Notes: a model not told the origin generated them from the letters alone. A stretch of 64,000 nt of DNA from Labia minor (GCA_963082975.1 OY720344.1:92882538-92946537), one strand, 5' to 3'. Shown: positions 22,476 through 34,494, numbered from the stretch's first letter. Numbers and translations are program-made.

Positions 22476-23092
22476 TCACACTCTCAATTCAGCCTCCGTA
22501 TTTTGTGAATTTTGCGTGCTCTGTACAGGTGGCACTGGTGGCACGACTACCGTTGATGGCTTTCGTTTGAGCGTTGCACCGCTGGCTGCCAGTGCATGGA
22601 CATTGTGCTGAAGTAAGGGTTCTGCTTCCCGTAGTTTTGGTGGCGGGGGAGGCCTTGGCAGCGTATTCGACGCCGAGGATGCAAGATCGAAATCAGGTGG
22701 CGGATGATGATGATGATGATGGTGTGCGTGGACCGCAGCGGCAAGTTTAACACTTGCTGTATCCGCGAGTAAATCGCCGCAGATGGTGTTAGCGACCTGG
22801 CCGTTACCCTGTCGCTGTTTTTTGTCCCACTCAGCGCTGGGCCCGGGGGACGAGGCCGGACCGCCGAGCCGCGTCTTGTCCCTCTGGTAATACACGCCGG
22901 CGAAAATGAGCACATTGAGAATGAGCAGTGAGCAGCCGATTGCGATGGTGACACTCAACGCGGTACTGTAAGCTGCAAAGCCATCTTCCTGGCCACTCGA
23001 AGGAGGACTGCCTGAGCCGCTCATTGCAGCATCCTCGGAGTCGTCCACAGATATAGACCCACCACCGCTACTCGGTGCCAGGGTGCTATTAC
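22476..23092 (-). CDS. Nlg: Neuroligin terminal exon: membrane helix and tail
   Basis: This is the last coding exon of neuroligin, a postsynaptic adhesion protein that binds neurexin. Acceptor: minus-strand ...TTCATAG before 23,092; the exon opens with two bases completing Gly and then runs 204 codons to a stop at 22,476-22,478. A Ser/Gly-rich juxtamembrane stretch leads to the single membrane helix ([20 protein letters not shown], then [11 protein letters not shown]), which closely resembles the neuroligin helix. The cytoplasmic tail contains a His7 run, the polyproline [15 protein letters not shown] and a C-terminal AELRV. The final LRV has a hydrophobic residue at -2 (class II-like PDZ ligand), where vertebrate neuroligins end TRV after Thr. 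The exon is strongly GC-rich compared with its surroundings. Confidence 0.93.
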
Positions 23093-23149
23093 CTATGAAC
23101 AAATCATTCAATCATGATAATACATACACTGATTTATATGAAGGCTGTT

Positions 23150-23310
23150 TTTAAAGTTTTGCATACTGGAACATATAGAATGCGCCACTGATCAAATGTT
23201 AGTATTAAAAATTAATTCCTCCAAATTACACGTATCATACTAAAATCTTGGATGTACTAACAATTGATTAGTGGCGCACTCTATATTTCAGTATGTAACA
23301 ACTTTTATAA
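23150..23310. mobile_element. Foldback MITE beside neuroligin acceptor
   Basis: Two imperfect inverted repeats of about 55 bases (left contains gcatactgga and tgcgccact; right is the complement with agtggcgca and cagtatgt) enclose a ~50-base centre. There is no coding capacity. The element ends only about 57 bases upstream (in transcription) of the neuroligin last-exon acceptor. The superfamily is unclear. Confidence 0.6.
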
Positions 23311-23559
23311 AAATAATATAAATTATAAATACAAAAATTTTATGATTACTTGATCGAGAATATCTGAATTCTCCTGCTTTAAAGAAAGGGATGAATTATA
23401 CTTTGATATCAAAAATATATTCAAATGAATTGACCTAAATTAGAGAATCTGTACTGAAAAAAAGTTGTCATGTTATGTGATTTTGAGAGACAAAATTCAA
23501 GATATTTGAAAATAGGATCCTTCGTACAATTTATAGCCTAAATGTGAAATCATAGGGAA

Positions 23560-23835
23560 TTGGCGGAGATTGCACAACGAGATATCAAAAGATCCCCACA
23601 CACATTTGGACTCGTAAAATCAAGGGTATTACGATGTGCAGAACATATGCCTCGAATAGATAAAGTTTATTTAAAGTCAAAGTAATTGGGAGGGAAAGAT
23701 GGCTTAGGATATAGATAGATGAAGGAATTTGATTACTGCCAAGAACTGTAGTTTCACAAGGATAAAAATAAAAATTTACAGAAAAAATTTCATGAGAATT
23801 TGGTTGAGGCCTTTTAAATTTCTTTGAAATGGTAA
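23560..23835 (+). pseudogene. Non-LTR element relic, C-terminal region
   Basis: A decayed plus-strand reading gives LVKSRVLRCAEHMPRIDK, followed after breaks by MKEFDYCQEL and KKFHENLVEAF. The first string matches the SRxLRWAGHVxRM motif common near the C-terminus of RTE-like reverse transcriptase proteins. Several in-frame stops show it is dead. It lies in the neuroligin intron 23,093-33,250. Confidence 0.5.
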
Positions 23836-25214
23836 AGTTTATTTTATTTCACATTAAATTAATGAAAATCATTTGAAATTGTATCAATTGTTCAATTTAA
23901 AATTATTTTAGTTTTATTTAAATACACTACTTTTATTTAATTATATATAAAATATTAATTTTACATATTTCGAAACAAATCTTCAATAAAGATTGGTCTT
24001 CTGCTAATGCTACTTCTTTGCATGACTAACAATAAGTCCCTATTTACCAAAAACCATAATAAAACATTCTTTGTTCCTTAGAAATTGTAAATCAATAGTT
24101 CATAAAAATTTTAAAAATCTAAAGAGTATTGTAAATCTTTAATGTATCATTAATCCTCTCCCCTCTTTAATTTATATTGTTAATTGTTTATATTATTGTT
24201 TTTTCGTTTTTTAAACAATATTAAAATATGTATTGATTATTATTACGATTATTATTAAAATTAATAAAAACAAAAATAGACTTTTTTAAAATAAATTCAT
24301 TCATCAATATATTTATTTATTTTGATAAGTCCCATTCTTTTTTTTATGAATTGTAAAATAAAAAAAAATGTTATTTCGAAACGAAACGAACGTTAAATTA
24401 AACAAGGAATGGGATTTCGAGATAAGAGGATAACTTTAGGCAAATGATGGCCCAGTTAACAACTTACAGCTCCCTCCCAAACTCTCTTTTCGACTACAGA
24501 GATTTGAATTACATTTATTTCGAATAGAGGTTATTTTTTTTATTATAATAACAAATGAATGTTTTGAGTAGGCATTAATCTATTCAGTGAGAATTTTTTC
24601 TCTCGTTCTCCTCTCAAAACCGTCTGGCATGAATCATATAAATTGAGAGGGTGCGAGTCCGATTCTCTCGGACTTGTTGAATTGACCATCGTTTTTGAGG
24701 CCAATCGGGCCAGTCAAGATATTTAAAACGGGATAATTTTGAATTGTGAAGTACAATTAATAGTTTAATTGAATGTTATTAATGTAATGAAAATTTTCAT
24801 AATTCATTCCATTATTCATTATAATTTGTTTACTTTTAATAATCAATCTAAAATAATGAATGAAATAACTTCAAAAAAATTAACTACAAATCATTATGTG
24901 TAAAGGTGTTGAGAATTTAATTTATAAAATGTCTCTATGATATCTCATAAATAGTACTCTTGGTCGTATTTATCACTAATGACTAGAGGTGGTTTGGCAT
25001 TGAATGTTTCTTCAATAAACTTTAAGTTCCCCTTCAATTTAGGAAAAATAATTTATTCCAAGTTGATGATTTTATTTAGTTACTTAATTGTTAACTTATT
25101 ATTAATGACAATAATTAGAAGTACCCTGGTTCACCGAGCCGCCGCTCGGTCATAAATAAAATGATTCCTTATTATCGGGTTTGGCTGGCAATAGAAATTG
25201 GTTCACCGAGCCAA
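23836..25214. other. Neuroligin intron, no recognised element
   Basis: AT-rich intron DNA. A moderate-GC segment at 24,400-24,730 (around the palindromic string agagggtgcgagtccgattc) is not repetitive within the window and is unexplained. Confidence 0.4.
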
Positions 25215-25320
25215 TGTTCAAATAATTTAAAAGAACATAAAATAGTCATAAAACATATATACCTTAAACGTATATATTAATGCACTGAAAGACAGAAAAG
25301 TATGGCCTGTTGATATAAAA
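25215..25320 (+). repeat. Dispersed repeat, copy 1
   Basis: About 100 bases (aagaacataaaatagtcata ... agaaaagtatggcctg) recur in reverse orientation at about 39,890-39,995 with scattered differences. Just upstream is a local foldback (caccgagccgccgctcggt). The type of element is unknown. Confidence 0.5.
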
Positions 25321-25354
25321 TAATCTTTATTTTAATAATTTTGATTTATTTATA

Positions 25355-25356
25355 TC

Positions 25357-25395
<39 letters not shown>

Positions 25396-25488
25396 GTTTT
25401 TGTCTGCACATATGTGAGAATTTAAAATTTTTTGCATATCTTCCCGTTTCATGACATCTAGAATCTAAAAATTATCTGAGCAAATCTT
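25355..25488 (+). mobile_element. Helitron family, 5' fragment
   Basis: TCTAAATATATA followed by a long TA tract and then aaggtttttgtctgcacat, with tttttgcatatcttcccgtt further in, matches the first ~110 bases of the Helitron at 9,575. The 3' part, with the hairpin and CTAG, is absent. The TA tract has expanded in this copy. Confidence 0.6.
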
Positions 25489-25833
25489 TTTTACACGGTA
25501 GCTCCATTGAAAAACACATCAAAATCTTAAAAAAAAATATTAAAATTACTGTGCAGTAGAAAATCAGTCCATAAGTATATACATATACATACAATTCTAC
25601 AATTGTCAAAAATATCTAGATTTCTATAGAATTACAAAAATAACTTTAATTTAAACATACACTTTTAGAAATTTATTGAATTATTTATTTTATTCCATAA
25701 TTTGAACTCTGAGATAAAAATTAAATTGAAGAAATAATTGCTATGTTGAATTATAAGATAAAGAAAAAATTAAAAATTCATAAAATTTGGCTATAATTCT
25801 AGCCATGAAGTCAGTCACATATCTATGTGTATA

Positions 25834-26027
25834 CTGGGATAGGCGTTAATCAGATACATGTATTTGAAATACAAAATATCAATTACAATTTCATTATATA
25901 TCTTGTAATGTCGAAAAAGTAATTGATATCTTGTATTTTGTTATTTTTTAAAGTAATTTATATCTGATTCGATATCAAATTCTTTATATATATATATATC
26001 GTTACTGGAATACATTGCCCAACTCTG
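25834..26027. mobile_element. Probable hAT-type MITE
   Basis: Read on the minus strand the segment starts CAGAGTTGGGCAATGTATTC and ends ...GCCTATCCCAG. CAGxGTTGGGCAA-type ends are typical of hAT MITEs in animals. There is no coding sequence. The 8-bp target duplication is not clear, so this is tentative. Confidence 0.4.
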
Positions 26028-29000
26028 GATGTGGATATAAAGCATCAATAACTGATTACATTATTCAAATTAAAATTAAGATAATTTTGTTTTTTGTAAT
26101 TCGTGTTATAGAAAAACATTTGTTTAAATAAGTATATTGGTGACAAAACAAAATCGTGTAAAAAAAGACCGTTTAAAAAAGAGTTGGATGTATATGCAAA
26201 TATAATACTAATATATTTTCGTGAACCTTTATATAAGTACATACATATCACCAATATCAAAACTATATTAGCTTTAAACTAATTTCTATTTCAACTTCGG
26301 AAAATTAAATGTTCTATTTTTTAAAGACCTAGACTACTGTCAAGTAATGTTTTTTTTTTTGAAAAGAAGATAAGCTAGTTTGAAAAATTATCCCAAAGAA
26401 AAAAGTTTTCAAATAAAAAGTACAATTTTTTGTATACCCCAGCAAATATAAATATATGATATTGGTTAAATATTTATTTTTAGTAGCCTTGCAAGAATAA
26501 ATGCAGACTTTGAAAAAAAAAAACTCTGGAAATTCTACTTAGTGTATAAAAGATCATATATGAAAATTCTTTTTATATTATATATAATATGTTAGGATTT
26601 AATTGAGAATATATATATATAGATATAATAACGGGCACAGTTTGTAAACAGGAATTTATTGTTTCACTTACGACTGGCCACAATTCCACGCTCCAAAAAA
26701 CAATCTTCTTAAATTCCGCATTATTCTGCACCCTCCATTCTCATACCATCCAACCATCCAACCCCTTTTCAAACTTTCTATCTTTTTTTCTCTTTCCACA
26801 ACGCTTTTTCTAAATCCTTCTCTCCTCTTCTATAATTCATTCTTTTAATATTTAAGACCATATTCTGGTCATTTTTTTATTTTCTTTATTTTTTTTTTAA
26901 TATTAACCCTTCCTGTATTATCTCTATATCATTGAATAAATAAAAAAAAAAGTGGAATATTATTATAACAAAAATTTATCTTTCAATCAACATTTGTTTA
27001 TAGTTTATCAAAATATTTACTTATTTTGAAAATTGTAATGTATATATATTAGTAAATATTAATTTGAATATTTTTCATATAAAAGGAAAATATATATATA
27101 AGTAGGTATATAATTTTTCCTAATTTTTTTAAAATATAAAAAAATAGATCGAAAGGGGAGATTCATTCATCATATGTATACTCTTATGTCATTCTTTATA
27201 AAAAAAAGAGTATTATAAATTTTTTTATGTTTTTGTTCCCCGGGTGGAGTGTGCCAAAAATGTCTGTGACTTCCAATCTATTTGTTTATAGTGTTTAGAT
27301 CTCCTGAAGTCCTCAGGCGATGCCTTTTTTGTGTATTGAGTCACTCACACTTATCTCTTAACAAATTACGATATTTTATTCATTCTAAAATTAAATCATT
27401 ATTTAAATTTTCACAATTTGCATTTCGCTTGCTTGTGAAAGGCAGGAAGGATCGGAGATCTTTTTTTATCATCTTTTTGCATAGCAAATAAAATGAAGTC
27501 TATTTTTAGTAAAAAAAAATCGTGGTAAATATGAATTTAGAATGAATTAAAAGCTCTTAAATGATATTTAATATATATATATATATATATATAACTAAAA
27601 AAATAAAAAACAAAACAAAAAGACTAAAGTATAGAAGTTGTCACGATGAAACATAAAAAAATGCGAATATTTCAATTTAATGTTGACCATTAATGAAAAT
27701 ATAATTATTCATTATAAAAATCTAAGAATTTTAAACAAATTTCATTTTTTATCTACCACCTAGGAGTTGAAAATATACTTATTAACCATAAAAAAATTAT
27801 TTTATTTTTTTTTCTTTAAAATTTTTTTCTTTAAAAGAGTTTAATTTTAATGTATTAATCATATGTTGCAAAATTTTAGGAGATAATGATTTAATAAAAG
27901 TTCTTCAAAGACTAATTATATTAAAGTTTTCAAAATATAATTCTTAAATTACAATGAAAAAATAATTGTTAAAGCACAATTATATTTATTTTTTCAACAG
28001 AATTTAATACAATCTTTATTTGATTAAGTTTTCGATTTTAAGAAATCACCGAAAAACATATTTTAACAATTCCAAAAGACGCTATAATTTCTAACTTATA
28101 AAACGAAATCATATGAAACTTGTCAGAATTATGTGACAGTCATACCAACTAAAAAAGGAATGATTGTCACGATGCGCGCGGATTTTTAAAACAACAATCA
28201 CCTAAATTTTGGGTCATAAATCATAGTAGTATATAATTTACCTCAATATCTTCAGTAAAACACTTACAATAAGCATATTTTCTTATATTTTAAATACACA
28301 TAATATAATATCAAATATTTACATAATTATTTATATATTTTCTGCTATTTATCGTTATTGTGTTTATCCGCAATTTAACTACCCAACAAGCCAATAGCCA
28401 CGTCAAAATATCAGAAATGCGTTTATTTGATCTTAAAACAAATAGAAATGTTAAATTCGATCGTTTATTTTATAGCTTTCATTAATCCTTATATACATTA
28501 ATCAGAATGTTTTGAAAGTAATTATATATTTTTTTTAAACTATAATTATTTTATTAATTTATTAACAAAATTTAAGAAATAAATAAAAAAAAAATTAAAT
28601 ATGAATTTATTTTTAAACTCAAAAAACAACATAAATCATTTGATGAAGAGTAACAAAAGAAAACTTTAGTAATAAAATTTGAGAATTAAAAATAAAAATA
28701 ATAATAATAATGAAATTTCAATCAACTCTTGAAGGTAGATGATCTAAAATATGATTCTCCAATTAAAGTATATAATATCATCATTAAAAAGTTATAATCA
28801 TGAAAAATTTCAAACAATTAAAGATTTCTTCAAAAGTTTTAATCATGAAAGATTGAAGTTACTCAGATTGGAATATACTACTTTAGATTTTCTCCATAAA
28901 ACCAATCAATGGAGTATTAAGTAATTCTAAAATAGCTGAGAGGTAAAAATAGACGTATGTGGTCCACAAAAAATATTTCCTATCATTTTACTTTTTGCTT

Positions 29001-29475
29001 TTAATGTATTATAAAAAAGTAATTCTGTTATATATATATATATATACATATATGCCTGAAAGTTCTTCAATATCTTTATTCTGTCAAAAGAATAATACTG
29101 GTATTTAATTCAATTTTAAAAATATTTAATACATTTAAAAATTTTATGTTAAAAGTTTTTAGAATTTTAATTATCTTTTATTTATTTTATTTTTTTAAAT
29201 AAATGTTGTTATTCTATACTAATCCAATTAATTTTCAAAGATAACATTTTCTCATCTCCATTTATCAATTTATCAACTTTTAATTAAATGAAAATATATA
29301 AGTATTTCCTTTGTTTTTAATATTAAAATAAACTATTAATACATTTTTTTTATTTTAAAAATTTAAAAATTAAATTGCCTTCATGTTATCAGATGTGAGT
29401 CCTCCTCCATTCATTAAACCTATTTTTATAAAACATTTAAGTAAACTAAATATTATAATTATTATTATTATTATT
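26028..29475. other. Neuroligin intron, AT-rich, no gene
   Basis: This is intron DNA with TA tracts (about 27,570-27,592 and 29,029-29,045) and an ATT repeat at 29,457-29,475. The small open frame at 27,282-27,491 has no recognisable domain. I see no complete element. Confidence 0.4.
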
Positions 29476-29565
29476 AAAGTGATCCCTAGTTTTTTACGGT
29501 TAATGGTGACCAGAACCTTCCGCGAAAGCAAAAAACAGCGAAGTAGGGATTGCCCCTAAGAATTT
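29476..29565. mobile_element. Tigger/pogo terminal sequence
   Basis: After TA (29474-29475) the sequence reads AAGTGATCCCTAG, then ACGGTTAATGGTGACCAGAA, and then CAGCGAAGTAGGGATTG. This is the characteristic end of Tigger/pogo elements (GTGGTCCCTCG...GCGGTTAAT...GAAGTAGGGA). It pairs with the Tigger transposase remnant at 30,192-30,440; the opposite end was not found. Confidence 0.6.
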
Positions 29566-29704
29566 TCGCATAAACGAGCACAAGAATGTTTTAAATACTA
29601 TGTAACATAGTATGTAAACAGAATTCATATTTTACTCATTTAATGCAAAAATTTCTACAGTATACGTATTTACTTAAACGAGTCATCATCTAAGTTAAGA
29701 CCCA

Positions 29705-30125
29705 AGTAACCAAAGGAGCACGAATAGCTGGCTGCCTATACGGACTGGTGTGGAAAAATAAATTTATGCCAACAGAGAGCAAAGAATCTATAAGACCTGC
29801 GTTCACCCAGTGTATGCAGCAGAAGCCAGGGCATCAACAATAAAAAACACAACAACTTCTCAGAACAACGGAAATGAGATTAATAAGAACTTTATTTGGA
29901 AAAATTTTAAGAGATAGAATAAGTAGCGAAATCCTCAGGGAACTAAGTGGAATCCAAGACATAAATGAATGGATAGAAGTCAGAAGGAGGGGATGGGGAG
30001 AACATATGGAAAGAAAAATGGAAGACCGCCTTGCTAAAATTTTAAAAGAAAATCAGCCAGAAGGAACACGTAGCATAGGTCGACCAAAGAAAAGATGGAA
30101 AGACATATGGGCTCTATCATGGTAG
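29705..30125 (+). pseudogene. Non-LTR element relic, C-terminal region
   Basis: A 5' part needing frame changes reads like KIYKTCVRPVYAAEA. Then an open 83-codon stretch (29,874-30,125) runs from MRLIRTLFGKILRDRI to GRPKKRWKDIW. These are the C-terminal signatures of RTE-like endonuclease/reverse transcriptase proteins (TYGxET-like start, LLRTTEMR..R.LRDRI, GRPKKRWxD). The endonuclease and the catalytic RT domain are missing. It lies between the Tigger end and the Tigger coding remnant, so it probably inserted into that element. Confidence 0.65.
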
Positions 30126-30191
30126 AAGATGAAAACCTAAAAGAAAGAAGAGTCATTGCTAATGAATAAGGTTAATTAGAAAACCTTATAA

Positions 30192-30440
30192 AGAAATAAA
30201 CCTTCGTCCTCGAGAACGCGAATCACCCCTGGCAGCGCTATTAATGACTTGAGGTTCTTCAGCCTCTTCATTGTCGACATTGAGCAAGATTTAGTGTTAG
30301 AAAGCTTTGGCCTTTGTCTTGATCATATTAGTGTACAAACTCACTATCTTTTTCCTGCACTCAGCAATCCACAATGCAAATGCATCTTCCATTTCTACAA
30401 ATTTGTTATTAAGTAGATTTATATTTTTTGATGAGTATTT
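30192..30440 (-). pseudogene. Tigger/pogo transposase N-terminal relic
   Basis: The minus strand reads MEDAFALWIAECRKK, then KIVSLYTNMIKTKAKAF, a stop, and then NVDNEEAEEPQ and RGDSRSRGRR. This resembles the CENP-B-type helix-turn-helix region of Tigger transposases (EDALxLWI, P[IV]xxxMIxxKAKxLY). It is broken and short; the DDE domain is missing. Confidence 0.55.
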
Positions 30441-30450
30441 TGTAAAAACT

Positions 30451-30648
30451 GACGCCTCATAGGGTGTTGGTTAACTGTGTTAGCCCACATTCTCGTTGTC
30501 CCAGTTCAAATCCCGGACCTGTTAAGAGATTTTTTCTAGCTAGCCACCGGGAACAAAATTGGGAAGCTACTTGATAAAAACGTAGAGCTTCCAAAATCAA
30601 GATAAAGGTTGATAGAACCTGTTCTACTGATCATAGGACACCTAATTA
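30451..30648 (+). mobile_element. tRNA-derived SINE, copy 1
   Basis: A roughly 200-bp repeat has a tRNA-like head: a Pol III box B (GTTCAAATCCC, 30504-30514) and a box A-like GGTGTTGGTTAACTG upstream. A body shared with three other copies follows (gaagctacttgataaaa, aaatcaagataaaggttga, ctactgatcata). It is read on the plus strand, opposite to neuroligin. Confidence 0.65.
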
Positions 30649-33250
30649 ATATAAAAGACTTTTATTGCAAAAAATTTATTGATTTAAAAGGTTTCTTTTA
30701 TTTTTTACAAATCTTTAAAAATTTTATCTATAAAATAGATTAACTCTCAAAAAATGTATACGTCTCTATACCCGAAATATATTATAATACATTTCAAAAG
30801 TTGATGAATGAGTTATGAAATTAAATAGTGGAATATATCCTGAGTTATATCTAAAATTTAATCACGTTTTAATCGTCTAAGAAGAATAGAAATTTGCTCC
30901 TATTCCTACATATTCTAAAATAAGAACTAAGAAAAGAATTATATTAATAAAATATTATTAAAACCATCAATCAATTAGGTTTATTTTTACCAAGACCCGT
31001 AGATAAATCTATAGAAATGAATTCATCTAAAAGGAAATTACGGGTGAGTGGGTTGTGAAAAGTTAGAAAACATTAAAAGCAAAGATGGATGGCACAAGTA
31101 CTGCCAAGAATATCTAAAGGTATTAGAACCAAGTTAATATAATAAAACAACAGAAGTTGATTACCTTCAATGTGGATTAAAACCATAAGAATTTAATAAT
31201 TTAATCCTCAATTTCAAGAATTAAATAGGGATGAGTTTCTTACTATCATTTCTTCTTCCTTTCAATTCACATTTTATCTACCTTGTATTCTTTGTTCAAA
31301 ATATAAATTGATAAAAGAAACAAAAACTAAACAAAAGAACTAAATGGTCCTTTAATAATTCAAGTTTTTTATAAAATAAAATAAAAAATGTTTTGAAACT
31401 TCTTTTTTATTTAAATGAAATAATATATAGATTTTAAATCATTGAATTGACAAACTTTTATATAATTATTTATTTAAGAAGGTGACAATTAAGTGATTTT
31501 GATGTTGTGATAGGCCTATATAATCTGATGATAATATATTATATGCGATATAACATTCGAAAATAATAATTATTAATGAAACAGTACATAAATTTGAATG
31601 AAAGTTAAAATTTAGTTTTTTTTTATTTAACTCAAAGCTTGTTGATCGATTTCGATAATTTTTTCCAATAACACCATAGGGTATTCAGAAGGATCAAATG
31701 GGATTTGTATAGTTAAAATCCGATAAGCAATTTAAACGGAGTCTATATCACTAAAGTCGCTCTTAACCTTTTAAATAAATTGATATTAAGGATCATAAGA
31801 TCACGAAACTAATTTAAATTAATGATGAATTATAAAGCTTATTTTATAGGTTAAAGTTCAAATGTCTTTACAATTTATACTAAATTTTTAATTATTAATT
31901 TAGATTTGTGTTTAACATTAGATTAATTTAATGAGAATGCCATTCAATTCCAATAACATAAATGGTAACTCTATTATTTCTGGAATTTTAGAATTAACAC
32001 GAAATATGTACTTTATCAGATTTCTATTATAAATAATTAATAATGTTACAAAAAAAAAAAAAAATAAATTCTGCAAGTAAATTAAATTAATTTTGTTGAT
32101 AAAAGTCATTTTGGTTTTTTAATATATAAATGACTGATAATATCATAGTGAAAAATAAAAATCAAATTTTATGATTTCAAATGATCAGTTTTATTATTAA
32201 TGCAAAGATGCAAAGTTATGATTTTTTAATCTATTTAAAATTTTATTAAAAGCATTAAATCATTAACATTAATAATAGCATATAATGAAAACATCATAAT
32301 TTAATTACAATGGATTATGTCAGATGTATCCAATTTCAAAGATTATATAAATGTGAGTATAAATAATATATAATTAGATGCATAATGTAATGTGTTCATC
32401 GAATTTCAGTAATAAGTATGTCTGGAGTATAATTTCAGGAAACAGTAAATGAATATTCCCGACACTAACAAATTTAATTAAACTTATATTCGCAAAGATT
32501 AAAAATATATTTTTTTTTCGTTTTATATATTTAAACTAATATAATAATAATATTATTAATTTAATAAAAATTTTTTATTATATTTTTGTGAAATTAAATA
32601 ATTTTTTATAAAATACCATCTAATAGTCCTGATAGGTCTAATTTGAGATTGAGGGATCAAATGTCATTTAGTTTTTAAAATTAATTAATTAAATTCTGAT
32701 AAATACCAAACTGACTATTATGTAAACATATATCCCACAAAACTAATAAAATTAAAAAACAAATTTCAAAATTTTTGAGAAATGGCTAGTAAAATTTATA
32801 TAGGTAATTAGGATCAAATTTGAATTGGATTAATTAAAACATATTTTATATTTAAATTTAATTAAATTAATTATAAATTATAAATTAAAATTAATAAATA
32901 ATATTTTTTAAACCAGGGCGTGTTTGGTGCGTGATTGGCAGTCAACGTGTTATATAATTAATTCCGATAGTAAAAATATGAGCATCTAAATCTGTTCGCT
33001 CATTGTTTCCCAATTGGTTTTCCCATAAAGAACCTTTCTCTTCGATTTTATAATTAACTTTGATTGGGACTCTAAAGAATTAATGAAGAAAGAAAAATAC
33101 CAAATTTCACTGGTTGTATTAAAAATTCAAAAGGGAATGGTTTTAGAACAGAATGGATTAATTGAATGAAAAAATCATAGAAAATAAATTCGATTGTGTT
33201 ATTTAAATTAAAATTCCATTTTGGTGATAGTAATAGCAATGAATCTATAC
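30649..33250. other. Neuroligin intron next to middle exon
   Basis: AT-rich intron DNA. A short reading near 31,070-31,150 (RWMAQVLPRISKGIRTKL) may be another non-LTR scrap but is too short to call. There is a 14-base A run near 32,050. No gene is recognised. Confidence 0.35.
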
Positions 33251-33526
33251 CTGTGTGATGTTGTTCTTGAGGGTTGGGCGATATCGTCGATGCTGGAATG
33301 GCAGATGCAGCCGATGGCCGAGCTGTGGATCGTCGTCCAGCTGAGGCCAGGAGGGGGTTGAGCGCAACATTAACAGGAATCCCACCTCCACCAGCACCAT
33401 CGTCTGGTAATTCGTGATGAGAGGCAGGAACTTCATCACCCCCGGGACGATGTAAATCAGGCACCAGATTGAGCCAAAAAGACAGACGATGGGCCCGATA
33501 ATGTGATTTGACTTTTGGTTTAGTAT
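33251..33526 (-). CDS. Nlg: Neuroligin exon: ectodomain stalk
   Basis: A 276-nt exon between minus-strand acceptor TTTTTTTAG (before 33,526) and donor GTATAG (33,250). It takes one base from the upstream exon to make Asp, reads TKPKVKSHYRAHRLSFWLNL then VPDLHRPGGDEV, and leaves one base for the Gly codon finished by the terminal exon. K-P-[KR]-[VL]-x-x-HYRA...FW..L[VI]P.L is the conserved neuroligin segment that closes the cholinesterase-like domain. The following Ala/Ser/Pro-rich part (RRSTARPSAASAIPAS) is the stalk before the membrane helix. The string is unbroken and phases match on both sides. Confidence 0.95.
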
Positions 33527-34204
33527 CTAAAAAAAATAAAAAATAACAAAATATTTAATTTGTATAAAGTTTAAATTGATTATCAGGAATATATTCAATT
33601 ATTATAGAAAGAATATCCTTGTTTAATATTGAAAATTGGTAAATCAATATTTTTCTTAAATTATATTTAATAATAAAAAGAATCATTAACTTTATAAAAT
33701 ATATACTGATAATATATCCTTTAGGATTTATTGAATACCCATTTCATTTAGTGATTTATTTAAAGAAACAATTTAACTATCTTATGGAAAAAATTTAAAT
33801 CCTGTGTAGATATATTTTGATATTCAAGTAGCCTGAAGGCTCTCCTCATTATTTACTTTCACTGTGGGTTTGATTTTATATTGAAATTGAATACGGGAGA
33901 TAGGATGAATGAAATCGAGAGTTGAATTTCTCCTTTAATCCCTTTCCACCTCACCTCACCCTTCTATAATAATAGTTAACTCTGGATAATATATTTTATC
34001 AAATATTAATGAAAGTCACTCGTGTATTTATCAAATTAATTACTATAGACACAATCAAGAATCAATCTACATAGATAGAAGAAATTTATTTTTTATCTCA
34101 TAAATAATAATTTAAAGAATAAAATATTTTTTTAGTTATAATATTTCTCTTAAATACTAATATATATACTTATCACTTAAAAAGAATAAAAAAATATATC
34201 TAAC
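33527..34204. other. Neuroligin intron, no recognised content
   Basis: AT-rich intron DNA upstream (in transcription) of the stalk exon. Confidence 0.4.
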
Positions 34205-34494
34205 TTGTACATGCTACAAAAGGATAGTGTCTATCAACTCGACCAAAGAGTAGTAAAGTTGTTCTATGATCAGTAGAACGGATTCTCTCAACTTTTATCT
34301 TGATTTTCTTGATCGGAGGCGCTACTTTTTATTTCAAGTAGCTCCTCAATTTTAATCCCGGATGCTGAGTCGACCCATCCCCTAGACCCCAGTTAGAGAC
34401 ATTTTTTTTGTCAATTTTATATTATAATTTTTTGTAAACTTTGTGAGGTTTGAACTCTCAACCTCAAATTCACTAATGCAGCATTGTGCCACTG
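34205..34494 (-). mobile_element. tRNA-derived SINE, copy 2, 3' part (interrupted)
   Basis: On the minus strand the copy has a tRNA-like head with box B GAGTTCAAACCTC (34444-34456). Its body matches the other copies (gatcaagaaaatcaagataa, gttctactgatcatagaac). The head is cut at CAGTGGCACAATGCT (34480-34494) by a non-LTR element; the missing 5' end of the SINE lies beyond that element at 36,949-36,985. Confidence 0.7.

Noticed and set aside
22547-22954. Second minus-strand open frame (135 codons) in the neuroligin last exon
   Set aside because: A shadow of the true frame, which carries the conserved membrane helix and matches splice phase.
33245-33439. Alternative minus-strand frame over the neuroligin stalk exon
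   Set aside because: Overlaps the correct frame and lacks conserved neuroligin sequence.
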